Part shown: piece after piece, positions 28,120-36,103 of the stretch
Position numbering within the stretch: position 1 is the stretch's first letter
Layout: the number at the start of each line of letters is the position of its first letter
Assembly (NCBI RefSeq): GCF_007830445.1
Contig: NZ_VLKR01000007.1
Coordinates: 145,654 to 209,653, forward strand
Direction of reading: 5' to 3'
Length of the DNA stretch: 64,000 nt
Origin: Sphingobacterium siyangense
Lineage (GTDB): Bacteria; Bacteroidota; Bacteroidia; Sphingobacteriales; Sphingobacteriaceae
Translations under genes and position numbers: made by a program
The notes under the pieces: model-generated
The model's input: only the letters and a program-made list of their open reading frames with translations
Told to the model about the DNA's origin: nothing
Databases searched by the model: none

Positions 28120-29601
28120 ATGATAAAAAAAATAAGCATTATCTGGATCTTGGGATTACTTTTTGTAATAAAGGTCACAGCCCAAGTAGCAGCAGCTAAG
28201 AAAGTCTGGATTGAAGGACACGCTTTTGAAGACAAAAATAACAATGGCCTTTTGGATATAGGCGAGAAAAGGCTTTCTAAAATACGGGTATCTAATGGTA
28301 TTGATGTGATAAGTACTGATAAAACAGGAGCATATGGCTTGGAGGCTAAGATAGGTCAATCCATTTTTTCTATCACTCCATCTGAATATGTACGGGCAAA
28401 GGAGAAGAAAATAGGAAATGCAAATGCATATTACCTCAATCCGAATCATACTATTCCCGATACTTTGGTGTTTGATATACCATTAAGAAAGCGGAAAAAT
28501 GTCCCTCTCGAATTCAATATTGCCGCTATCGGAGACGTGCAGGTTAGTGATCAGGAGGAGTTGGGATTTGCGGCCAAAAGTATATTTTCTGAACTAGTAG
28601 GAAGGAAAGATATTGATTTTAATCTTGTTATGGGAGATTTAGTCAACAATAATATGGAGATTCTGCCTGAAGTGGGGAAAATGATCGATGCACTGCCGAT
28701 GTCATCCTACACAATGGTCGGCAACCATGATCGGAACGTTGCCAATCCGGACCATATGAACGACCGATTCAATACAGTTTTTGGAGCTGATAATTATGCT
28801 TTCAATTATGGTAACGTACATTTTATCGTGTTAAACAATGTGTTTGCTACAGGCAAAAATTCGTATGAAGGAAGAATAACGGATGAGCAGTTGACATTTT
28901 TGAAAAATGATCTTTCATATGTTCCAAAAGATGCTTTAGTAGTACTTAGTCAGCATATTCCTATGGCTTTTACGCGAAATAGAATGGACGTACTTCAATT
29001 GTTGGTCGATTATAAAAATGTATTGATTTTGTCTGGACATACTCATCAGGTGGATCGTTATTTCTTTAAAAATAAAGCGGTACAGGAATTGGGGGCTGGT
29101 GCTACCTGTGGTAATTGGTGGCGTGGAGAGAAAGACGCCAAAGGAGTTCCGGATGCCAGGATGCTTTGCGGTAGCCCAAGGGGGTATTTTGTGATTAATA
29201 TTAAAAAGAATACGTATTCCTTTCAGTTCAAAGCCGTCGATCAGGATGCGAAAAAACAAATGCATATCGCTGTTAGAGCGGGTGTATTGCTAGCCAATGT
29301 TTTTGGAGCGGCAGATAGTACCAATGTCATGGTACAGATAAATGATGGAGAATGGGGCCAGATGCGGAAAAGTAAAAATGTCGATCCCTTTGTATCCGAT
29401 ATCATCGAAAAAAATAATCAAAAAATCTATCCCACTTTAGGTAGTACGGCGAATCCTTTACGAAAGCGGAACTCGGGTCATCTTTGGGAATTTCCGCTGC
29501 AAAACGTAAATGGTGATAGTATAAAAGTGATCCGAATTAAAGCGGAGGATAACTATGGTTTTTCAGTTCAAAATGAATTCACCGAGTTTATATCGGAGTA
29601 A
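28120..29601 (+). CDS. Calcineurin-like metallophosphoesterase, exported
   Basis: About 493 residues from the ATG at 28120, which starts a signal peptide (IIWILGLLFVIKVTAQ); the frame extends to a TTG at 28099. The N-terminal beta-domain (about 30-105, GHAFEDKNNNGLLDIGE) matches the N-terminal module of this family. The phosphoesterase core has AAIGDVQVSD, VMGDLVNN, VGNHDRN, LSQHIPM and LSGHTHQVDR, so the two-metal site looks intact. A C-terminal module follows. It may remove phosphate from an imported or surface compound. It is the last gene before a repeat-type terminator. Confidence 0.9.
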   Translation: MIKKISIIWILGLLFVIKVTAQVAAAKKVWIEGHAFEDKNNNGLLDIGEKRLSKIRVSNGIDVISTDKTGAYGLEAKIGQSIFSITPSEYVRAKEKKIGNANAYYLNPNHTIPDTLVFDIPLRKRKNVPLEFNIAAIGDVQVSDQEELGFAAKSIFSELVGRKDIDFNLVMGDLVNNNMEILPEVGKMIDALPMSSYTMVGNHDRNVANPDHMNDRFNTVFGADNYAFNYGNVHFIVLNNVFATGKNSYEGRITDEQLTFLKNDLSYVPKDALVVLSQHIPMAFTRNRMDVLQLLVDYKNVLILSGHTHQVDRYFFKNKAVQELGAGATCGNWWRGEKDAKGVPDARMLCGSPRGYFVINIKKNTYSFQFKAVDQDAKKQMHIAVRAGVLLANVFGAADSTNVMVQINDGEWGQMRKSKNVDPFVSDIIEKNNQKIYPTLGSTANPLRKRNSGHLWEFPLQNVNGDSIKVIRIKAEDNYGFSVQNEFTEFISE

Positions 29602-29685
29602 TTATACAAATTATTCTTGCTAGCTGTGCAAGCTTATGTAAAAGGGTAGGCTTGACTGTAGAAGAATACTATAGTTTTCATATGT

Positions 29686-29730
29686 TTTAAGTTTAGTTTA
29701 GAAGCCACGTCGTGAGATGTGGCTTTTTTT
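29686..29730 (+). terminator. Orphan repeat-family trailer with terminator (H)
   Basis: The sequence from GTTTAGTTTAGAAGCCACG to the T run matches the trailer of repeat copies B and G, with a GCCAC/GTGGC stem and seven T. No gene remnant of the family is left upstream. It now ends the phosphoesterase transcript. Confidence 0.75.
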
Positions 29731-29737
29731 GGATACC

Positions 29738-30496
29738 TCATTTACCTAATGCCTTGGCGATAGCCATGCCTACAGCTTTGGCGGATTGAGGATTTTGGCC
29801 AGTGATCAATCTGCCGTCAATGGTGACATGGGACTGCCATGGTTCGGATTTTTCATAAATCCCACCTATTTCCTTTAGTCTATCCTCCAGTAAAAAGGGG
29901 ACGACATTACTGAGCTTTACAAGTTCTTCCTCTTCATTGCTAAAGCCATTGACTTTTTTCCCTTTTATTAAATATTCGCCGGTACTCAGTTTGATGTTGG
30001 TTAGGCCAGCAGGACCATGACATACAGCTGCGACAATGCCGTTTGTCTCGTATATCTTTGCGGCAATCTTCGCGATTGCCGAGTGGAAAGGCAGATCCCA
30101 CATCGCACCATGTCCTCCGGCGTAAAAGATGGCCTTATATTCTTCCGGTTTTACCTGAGAAGGTTTGAGCGAATGGGTGATTTTATTGTGGTAGTATTTA
30201 TCCTCCCAGAATTTTCTGTTAACGGGATCATTTAGGTCAAATCCATCCACTGGCGGGTTTCCGCCCTGCGGGCTAACGAAATCAATCTCATATCCAGCAG
30301 CTGTTAAAACCTCCCATGGATGCGAGACTTCCCCGAGATAGTAACCTGTCTTTTCGCCTGTATTGCCTTTTGTATCGTGACTAGTCACTACAAATAGAAT
30401 TTTTGGTTTTCGGTTTGTTGCATAGCAATGCGTTACTATTAGGATGAATAAAGCCGAAAATATTCCTATTTGCCTAATGAGTTGTTTTGCTTTCAT
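29738..30496 (-). CDS. DJ-1/PfpI family protein (class I glutamine amidotransferase-like), exported
   Basis: 252-residue protein with an N-terminal signal (IFSALFILIVTHCYA) and a DJ-1/PfpI domain. The nucleophile elbow is AAVCHGPAGL with Cys159-His160. The acidic partner is likely Glu56 in YYLGEVSHPW, and YAGGHGAMWDLP is the family glycine loop. Relatives include HchA-like glyoxalases/deglycases and chaperones, usually cytoplasmic, so the signal peptide is a deviation. It is transcribed towards the SusCD locus and is convergent with it. Confidence 0.88.
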   Translation of the reverse strand: MKAKQLIRQIGIFSALFILIVTHCYATNRKPKILFVVTSHDTKGNTGEKTGYYLGEVSHPWEVLTAAGYEIDFVSPQGGNPPVDGFDLNDPVNRKFWEDKYYHNKITHSLKPSQVKPEEYKAIFYAGGHGAMWDLPFHSAIAKIAAKIYETNGIVAAVCHGPAGLTNIKLSTGEYLIKGKKVNGFSNEEEELVKLSNVVPFLLEDRLKEIGGIYEKSEPWQSHVTIDGRLITGQNPQSAKAVGMAIAKALGK

Positions 30497-30578
30497 ATCG
30501 TTTTTATTTTCTTCTTGTTGGGTTAAATTTCTTGATTTTTTATGGTAATTGGCCGTGACCTACATCACAAAATTTAAT

Positions 30579-30714
30579 TTCACCTCCCCATTCCCGTCAT
30601 TCACCGAGTTTTCTTGATCGTTTGTCTAAAGCCCATAGGCTAGGGGCGGATTGTGTCGTAGTTTTGAATCAACAAATAAGAACAAAAGTACTAACACAAT
30701 AAAATAAAGAAATT
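30579..30714 (+). promoter_or_regulatory. Conserved leader/promoter of repeat copy B
   Basis: Palindrome AGCC-CATA-GGCT at 30630-30641 and -7 element TAGTTTTG at 30659-30666, with the constant 17-bp gap. Unlike copies A, C and D, the sequence after the palindrome (GGGGCGGATT) cannot form the extra TAGGC/GCCTA stem. Confidence 0.7.
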
Positions 30715-31161
30715 ATGAACACGCTAGTAAAAACATTCGCAGCAGCAGCTTTAATCGCAGTATCCACATTCGCTATGGCAGCTGAAGGACCAGGAGCAAA
30801 AGCAACAAAAGCAACCGTTAACCTTTCTACAGCAGACTTCGCACTAGATCACTATGTGGCAGTAACTACGGAGGGAGAGTCAGCAGGGGTAGAGCAGTTA
30901 TTCGCCGAAGATTTTAGTCAAAAGATCCAAGCTACCAATGCGCAGTCTCATAACCGTGAAGCGGTCATCAAATCTCTGAAAAAACAAAAAGGCGAAAAGT
31001 TAAACTGTACAGTTAGCACTGATATTTTAGAGGAATCTGCAGACTATATGGTCTCTAAAGTAACGTTGAAATTTGAGAACTTCACCAAAACAGATGTAGT
31101 TACCTTGGAGCGTGTGGGCAATGACTGGAAAGTATCCAAATCATTCAATTCGTATAAATAG
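30715..31161 (+). CDS. Secreted NTF2/SnoaL-like protein, copy B
   Basis: 148 residues, same signal peptide and fold as the other copies. It differs from the consensus in the middle (NAQSHNREAVIKSLKKQKG in place of SRSEVVKSLKKQ) and at the end (SKSFNSYK). It lies between the DJ-1 gene (divergent) and the subtilase gene (convergent). It carries the longer trailer form with an additional hairpin before the terminator. Confidence 0.85.
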   Translation: MNTLVKTFAAAALIAVSTFAMAAEGPGAKATKATVNLSTADFALDHYVAVTTEGESAGVEQLFAEDFSQKIQATNAQSHNREAVIKSLKKQKGEKLNCTVSTDILEESADYMVSKVTLKFENFTKTDVVTLERVGNDWKVSKSFNSYK

Positions 31162-31172
31162 AATTTTACAAC

Positions 31173-31265
31173 CAGTGGTTTGTCAGCTCAGGCAGGCTAC
31201 AGACCACTAGTGAATCATATGTTTAAGTTTAGTTTAAAGGCCAGGTCTTGAGATCTGGCTTTTTT
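31173..31265 (+). terminator. Two-hairpin trailer of copy B
   Basis: A first hairpin pairs AGTGGTTTGT with ACAGACCACT (31173-31208, one wobble). The second (31237-31265) pairs GCCAGGTCT with AGATCTGGC and ends in a T run, so it is the terminator. Confidence 0.75.
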
Positions 31266-31298
31266 GAGTCATTACTCCCCGTAGCTTTAATATCCCTA

Positions 31299-32982
31299 TT
31301 AAAGCTTTCTTGATTTTTTGATCTCTTTTGCTATTTCCATTGCTTTCTTCATGTCAGGAATACCATAACCATAAGGGATAATCGGAGTATTGATTCGATC
31401 TCCTGATTTGCGTATTACATCCATTAGCTCTTTATTGCTCAATTGCGGATAAGCTTGCCATAAACAGGCGGCTAAGCCACAAAGTATAGGACTCGAATAG
31501 GAGGTTCCGCTACGCAGTTCACCTTCGCCTGATTTCCCGATTACCCATGCTCCTTCACCTAGGGCCATAACATCCGGTTTCATTCTACCATCTACTGTCA
31601 CTCCCCAAGATGTAAAATATGCTACGTCACGATCATTAAATACCGAACCTACTGTAAGTACATGAGGAGAGTCGGCCGGACTCCCTACCCAGCTTCTATC
31701 ATTGCCAGCACAATTGACAATCAAGATACCTTTACTGGCTGCTATGTTAGCAGCCCTTGTGGCAAATGTGGTCTTTCCATCCATCTCTTCAAATTTATAA
31801 GCAGGATTGTAGAAACTTTGTGGACCATAATAAAGTGACGAATTAATGATATCTACACCAACACTGTCCGCAAATTCAGCAGCGCTGGCCCAGTAGTCCT
31901 CTTCAACGTGCTGTTCAGATGATTGATCTTCAGAGCGCAGCAGCCAGTAATTTGCCTCCGGTGCGGTACCCACATATGTTCCAGGTTGGTTGACAGCCAT
32001 ACAGGAACTTACCCAAACTCCGTGCATATCGACCGCATATGGATCATCGTTTTCATAGACAAAAGATTTAGCACCTTTGATATTCACATTTTTAAAAGCT
32101 GGGTTGTTTTTAAGATTCAAAAAACCGGCATCGATGACCGCAATATCGATACCTGCTCCTTTAAAACCATTCTCATGAAGCACCTGGCCATTATTGATGT
32201 TTATATTGGAGGCAGCTCCCCCATAGTCTAATTTGTTATTGGGGGTATTGTTGGATACCTTTTGCGGGATATCTTTATACTTTCCTTTCTCGGTCAAGTT
32301 TTCCCTAGGTCCTTCCCATACTTTTTCTGCGGAATGCACAAAGGGGAGATTTTTATAGTTGTCAATAAGGAAATAATCTACACAATGTACCGTGACGGTA
32401 TTTAGCCATTTACTTTTGGAGACAATTTTACATCCTATTTTTTCAATTTGATTTAAATAGTCCTCCGAAATCGGAAGATCGGAATTGTCGATTGCGATGT
32501 TTCGTTTCTGCCGCCGCTGGATAGCCTTCTCTGATAAGAATGTTTCAGGCTTATTCAACGTATGAGAAGATGTCCCTTTGTCCTTTAGGACTAACCTAAA
32601 CTTGTAATCATTGGCATCTGTTACAATGATTTTTACCTTAGCTGTTGCCTTGCCATTCGCAAGGGTTGCTATTGCATATGTGTCGCCAGCTCCTTCGGGC
32701 CATACTGAAGCTTCTTTTGTTTCTGGATTTTGTGTTAAACGCACAATTCTTGTGTTCTCGACTGTCCAGTTTATTTCATCTGAATCACCTATCGGCAGAT
32801 TCTGTATCTCAGTGGACAGCCTGGCCCCTAAAAATTGCATTTCACGTTTTAAGTTAACTTCATCTGGTTTAATGATAATTTTTATAGGTTCGGGAATGAC
32901 AGTCTCTTCATTTTTTTTTGCATGAATTAAATAAAAAGCACAGTAAAAGTAAATACGAGGAAATTTTGAATGAATGAAGCAT
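31299..32982 (-). CDS. Subtilase (S8) family lipoprotein peptidase, interrupted by a homopolymer frameshift
   Basis: The main frame (stop at 31299) encodes a bacterial Ig-like domain followed by an S8 peptidase with Asp in IDIAVIDAGF, His in MHGVWVSS, Asn in VNCAGNDRS and Ser in SGTSYSSPILCG, so the triad is intact. The main frame alone has no export signal; its first ATG is at 32840. Upstream, an ATG at 32982 opens a perfect lipoprotein leader (SSYLLLLCFLFNSCKKK) in another frame. The two frames meet at a run of nine A (T9 on the plus strand, 32911-32919). Removing one A restores a single 560-residue lipoprotein. This may be phase variation, mutation or sequencing error. Confidence 0.85.
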
Positions 32983-33196
32983 TTATATGTTATAATTCAA
33001 TTGATTTTTGTGGTATATATAGACTTATTGGTGTTGCTAAATAAGTTTTTGTATTTGTAGTGAAATCGGGTGCAAATTAAATAAATATTGACTATTAATT
33101 CTCTTTATTTATTATTTAATTTTAGTATTTGTGTCGATTTCTTTTATATTTCTTTAATTATGGGTATAATTCTCCGTAATCAGTAATTCGTAAACA

Positions 33197-33329
33197 TTCA
33201 CCTCCCCATTCCTGCCACTCACCGAGTTTTCCAGTCCGTTAGTCTAAAGCCAATAGGCTAGGGGCCTATTGTGTTGTAGTTTTGAGTCAACAAATAAGAA
33301 CTAAAAACTAACAATATAAAAAAGACATT
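33197..33329 (+). promoter_or_regulatory. Conserved leader/promoter of repeat copy C
   Basis: Palindrome AGCC-AATA-GGCT at 33248-33259 and TAGTTTTG at 33277-33284. The 210 bp upstream (32983-33196) are very AT-rich and hold no recognisable gene. Confidence 0.7.
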
Positions 33330-33776
33330 ATGAAATCATTAGTAAAAACATTAGCAGCAGCAGCCTTAATCGCCGTATCTACTTTCGCTATGGCAGCTGA
33401 AGGACCTGGAGCAAAAACAACAAAAGCTAATATTAACCTTTCTACAGCAGATTTCGCTTTAGAACACTACGTTGCGGTAACCACGGCGGGCGAATCAGCA
33501 GGAGTAGAGCAGTTATTCGCTGATGATTTCAATCAAAAGATCCAAGCTTCAAATGCGCAGTCTAACAGCCGTAGCGAAGTGGTTAAATCCTTGAAAAAAC
33601 AAAAAGGCGAGAAGCTAAACTGTAGAGTAAGCACAGCTATCATCGAGGAATCGGCAGACTATATGGTGGCTAAAGTGACTCTAAAATTTGAGAACTTCAC
33701 CAAAACAGATTTAGTTACCTTGGAACGTGTGGGGAATGACTGGAAAGTATCCAAATCGATCAATTCGTATAAGTAG
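33330..33776 (+). CDS. Secreted NTF2/SnoaL-like protein, copy C
   Basis: 148 residues starting MKSLVKTLAAAALIAV, signal cleavage expected after FAMA. Close to copies A and D in the core (SRSEVVKSLKKQKGEKLNC, then IIEESADYMVAKVTLKF). It opens the 34-40 kb accessory island and is followed by the clearest version of the double-hairpin trailer. Confidence 0.85.
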   Translation: MKSLVKTLAAAALIAVSTFAMAAEGPGAKTTKANINLSTADFALEHYVAVTTAGESAGVEQLFADDFNQKIQASNAQSNSRSEVVKSLKKQKGEKLNCRVSTAIIEESADYMVAKVTLKFENFTKTDLVTLERVGNDWKVSKSINSYK

Positions 33777-33785
33777 TATCCAATA

Positions 33786-33869
33786 ACTAGTGGTTTGCCA
33801 GTAATAAAAGACAAACCACTAGTGAATCATATGTTTATTAAGGCCACGTCGGGAGATGTGGCTTTTTTA
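33786..33869 (+). terminator. Two-hairpin trailer of copy C
   Basis: First hairpin: perfect 12-bp arms ACTAGTGGTTTG (33786-33797) and CAAACCACTAGT (33812-33823). Second: GGCCACGTCGGGAGATGTGG followed by CTTTTTT (33842-33869), the terminator. Confidence 0.8.
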
Positions 33870-33874
33870 CGTCA

Positions 33875-33902
33875 AAAGGGCCTGATTCTCATCAGACCCT
33901 TT
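33875..33902. terminator. Additional hairpin with A and T flanks
   Basis: AAAGGGCCTGAT and ATCAGACCCTTT arms with a 4-nt loop and one mismatch. The A-rich left and T-rich right sides allow termination from both directions. Confidence 0.6.
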
Positions 33903-33934
33903 CTCTTAGCGTTTATTTGTACAGCAATTTTTAT

Positions 33935-34052
33935 GTTTCCTATCGTTTCCTCTTTTTTGTTTCGTCATCCAATGTTTTTAAAGACTATTGGATTTTCACT
34001 GTACGACGCCAATTTTTATGTTGAACCTTTCTTTCGAAAGGCAGCTTGTAGC
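33935..34052 (+). repeat. Dispersed repeat family 2, copy 4
   Basis: Most complete copy: GTTTCCTATCGTTTCCTCTT at the left, the shared core TTGGATTTTCACTGTACGAC, and CCTTTCTTTCGAAAGGCAGC at the right. It lies about 65 bp after the trailer of repeat copy C. Confidence 0.8.
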
Positions 34053-34169
34053 CGTTTTGTATGGTAAGAACAACGGCTATTTGAAAATAGTTTTATTGGA
34101 GTGATTTTTTTTGATAACTTGAGCTGACCTATTTTACAGTGTATGTTAGCTGTATGAATTGGAGAGTGA

Positions 34170-34385
34170 ATGAATAATATGAAAAAAAATACACCTCTAT
34201 TTATTATTATAAAGTATTCTTCGATACTAATTTTTTTTTATACAGTTTTGGATCTTGTTAGTGGGGAAATTAAGCCTTCTGAAATTCCATTACATATACT
34301 TAATCTTATTATACGCCTTTTTGTAACTATTTTTATTTGCTATATTCTATTTTATATAGCAGTAAAAATATTTCGACTAAAATAG
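34170..34385 (+). CDS. Small two-helix membrane protein
   Basis: 71-residue frame with two strongly hydrophobic stretches (FIIIKYSSILIFFYTVLDLV at about 11-30 and LIIRLFVTIFICYILFYIAV at about 46-65) and a basic C-terminus (KIFRLK). No family is recognised. It stands alone between repeat copy 4 and a convergent gene. It could be a toxin-like small membrane protein, but that is only a guess from its size. Confidence 0.5.
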   Translation: MNNMKKNTPLFIIIKYSSILIFFYTVLDLVSGEIKPSEIPLHILNLIIRLFVTIFICYILFYIAVKIFRLK

Positions 34386-34451
34386 CTTATATGGCGATAG
34401 CGATTTTTTACCACAGTGCAGTTGTTATCTATTTAAACTCTAAAAGTTCGG

Positions 34452-34829
34452 TTAACCTTTATCAAGGGTTTTAATAAAATTGTTCCAGTAGGAGAGGATA
34501 TTTGTTTTGCCAACAGGGTTTTGAGAATGACATAATACCTGAGGCAGAACCGGATGTTTCTGCTCAAGAATAAAATCCACGATATACTTCACAGCGTCAT
34601 ACCCAGACTCTGCTTCTGTGCTGTCAACATTTACTCCCAGATCATGATCAAAAGAGATGATCGACGGAATCCCATTTTTGGATATATAGGCCACAAAATC
34701 TGGATAATTACGAATAATGATCCAATTGGTCAGCAGATAAGGAGTTATTTCTTCTTTTGGTATATAGTATGACAGATCCGATGGTACTCTGATATCATCC
34801 AAAAATATACCTTTATTATTATGTTCCAT
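34452..34829 (-). CDS. Cyclic-phosphate-processing receiver-like domain protein
   Basis: 125-residue single-domain protein resembling the cPP-receiver family, predicted to act on cyclic phosphates in RNA or nucleotide signalling conflicts. Visible motifs are IFLDDIRVPSDLSYY at the N-terminus, SFDHDLGVN in the centre, GYDAVKYIVDFI, and a C-terminal CHSQNPVGKTNILSYWNNFI. These match the LDD / DHDLG / HSxNPxG pattern I associate with this family. It belongs to the accessory island between repeat copies C and D. Confidence 0.75.
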   Translation of the reverse strand: MEHNNKGIFLDDIRVPSDLSYYIPKEEITPYLLTNWIIIRNYPDFVAYISKNGIPSIISFDHDLGVNVDSTEAESGYDAVKYIVDFILEQKHPVLPQVLCHSQNPVGKTNILSYWNNFIKTLDKG

Positions 34830-34897
34830 GACTTCCGTAATTTCCTATTTAAATATAACCTAATTGAAGCGTTATATAGACTGATAGCTTTCTAAAG

Positions 34898-35380
34898 CTA
34901 TGTTCGTTTATTTGTTTTAGCCGTGTCGTGGATATATAGGCCAATTAGAATAATTAAGTAGAAAGAATATATAATTTTATGAGAAGAGTCTATAAATAGA
35001 TTCCCAGAAATCCACCTTAACCCATTCAAAATCGCTTTTAATAGAAAAATCAAGATTAATTTTATTAGTAAGATTATTAGAAAGATTAGTAGAAAAGTAG
35101 TAGTAAGAGCTAAAATTGCCATGCTTATCATAGCTTCCATCCCCTCCAACAGCTCATACAACGAAGCATTGATAAACTGAATAGCCTTCACTTTTATCTT
35201 ACCATAGCCTGCATGGTTATGACCGAAAATATGGTAGCTAGGGGATCGTTCCAACACGAACTCACGGATTTCCTCACTGCCATAGTCATTGTCCAAAATA
35301 CCCGATGGTGGATAGTGTGATGCTATTATATCAATCTGTAATCTAAGTCCACAAATTATTTGATGGAACGGATGCCACAA
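34898..35380 (-). pseudogene. Fragment of a metallophosphoesterase
   Basis: The frame contains the C-terminal half of a phosphoesterase: IDIIASHYPPSGILDNDYG and HIFGHNHAGYGKIK...FINASLYE. The N-terminal metal-binding half (DxH, GDxxD, GNHD) is missing and the only start is a TTG. After about residue 82 the frame runs into a low-complexity hydrophobic stretch produced by TTAGAAAGA-like repeats (35055-35115), which is not family-like. It is a worn remnant. Confidence 0.65.
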
Positions 35381-35383
35381 TCG

Positions 35384-35507
35384 AGAATAAATTAGAAGAT
35401 GAAACTATATAGATGGCATTGTAAAAGATGATCGAAATGTTTCAAAATCTAAGTTCATAATTAATGAAATGTTACTTAATATACTCAAAGAAGATGAACT
35501 GGTTTAG
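35384..35507 (+). pseudogene. Frameshifted gene-end remnant
   Basis: A plus-strand stretch reads IENKLEDE in one frame and then, one base off, YIDGIVKDDRNVSKSKFI...LKEDELV with a TAG at 35505. It looks like the last 40 codons of a gene with one frameshift. No family recognised; low confidence. Confidence 0.3.
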
Positions 35508-35518
35508 AACGAAGTAAA

Positions 35519-35545
35519 GAGAAAAATCGGAATTTCCGATTTTTC
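35519..35545. terminator. Perfect palindromic bidirectional terminator
   Basis: AGAAAAATCGGAA and its exact complement abut around a single central T, with A runs on the left and T runs on the right. It ends whatever transcript covered the remnant upstream. Confidence 0.7.
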
Positions 35546-35578
35546 TACTCAAAAAACAAATTATTAGAACCTCGACCA

Positions 35579-35592
35579 TTGATCTAAATCAA
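35579..35592. promoter_or_regulatory. FNR/Crp-type box without obvious target
   Basis: TTGAT-CTAA-ATCAA is a perfect match to the classic FNR dyad consensus from Proteobacteria. No intact gene begins nearby, so it may be a leftover or a coincidence. Confidence 0.25.
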
Positions 35593-35651
35593 GATGTTTT
35601 TAGCCGGTGGATTATGCTATTTCTTCACTTGTCATTATCCATTCTTATATT

Positions 35652-35678
35652 GTAAGATAGCTTAAGCTATAATCTTAC
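35652..35678. repeat. Palindrome
   Basis: GTAAGATAGCTT pairs with AAGCTATAATCTTAC except for a short bulge, with TAGCTTAAGCTA at the centre. First of four closely spaced inverted repeats. Confidence 0.6.
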
Positions 35679-35696
35679 CATAAGCAAAAATCAATT

Positions 35697-35749
35697 TGTT
35701 CAAAAAATTAGACTGTTCATGAAACATGAACAGTCTAATTTTTTGAACA
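35697..35749. repeat. Long perfect hairpin, 25-bp arms, AAA loop
   Basis: Arms 35697-35721 and 35725-35749 are exact complements with a 3-nt loop. The A6 in the left arm and T6 in the right arm are terminator-like, but the stem is much longer than a normal terminator and no intact gene ends beside it. Confidence 0.85.
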
Positions 35750-35774
35750 GCAATAATGGATGATCGCTTGTGCA

Positions 35775-35819
35775 CATCACTCGCAGTTGTCCGGATTTTC
35801 CGGACAACTGCGAGTGATG
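35775..35819. repeat. Long perfect hairpin, 21-bp arms, TTT loop
   Basis: Arms 35775-35795 and 35799-35819 are exact complements and GC-rich in the middle (GCAGTTGTCCGGA). No T run follows, so it is not a standard terminator. It begins 25 bp after the previous hairpin. Confidence 0.85.
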
Positions 35820-35936
35820 GCAAAAATTATGAAAATACTTCTTATCGCCTTCGTCACTAAATGTGTAGATACAGCTCCGTCTTGGCATTCTTTTTTATTA
35901 AATAACGAGTGGTGTAGTTTGCAGCGGAATACGCGT

Positions 35937-35985
35937 TTGACAAAATTTTTATTGTCATATAATTTGACAATAAAAATTTTGTCAA
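35937..35985. repeat. Long perfect hairpin, 21-bp arms, 7-nt loop
   Basis: Arms 35937-35957 and 35965-35985 are exact complements and AT-rich (TTGACAAAATTTTTATTGTC at the left). The stretch 35986-36103 to the next gene holds nothing I recognise. Confidence 0.85.
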
Positions 35986-36103
35986 GACTATTAGCTCCAT
36001 TAGAAAGATGATTCTTCCAATATTTTTGAGTCTATTATCTAAATTTAAGGTGTATCATGTTTTAATCAAATTAAGCATAATCGAAAACAATAAAATAGCA
36101 ATA

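Noticed and set aside
29578..29592. TTCACCGAGTTT as a further repeat leader fragment
   Set aside because: It is only 12 nt, falls inside the coding end of the phosphoesterase, and the following bases diverge.
33795..34067. 90-codon frame as a gene
   Set aside because: It spans the trailer hairpins, a terminator and repeat copy 4, with no start signal.
34998..35115. Membrane-helix region of the 34898-35380 frame as a real transmembrane domain
   Set aside because: The hydrophobic stretch arises from TTAGAAAGA-type repeats read in one frame and has no counterpart in the phosphoesterase family.
35697..35985. Hairpin cluster as a CRISPR array or retron RNA
   Set aside because: Hairpin arms differ from one another, there are no regular spacers, and no cas or reverse-transcriptase gene is in the window.
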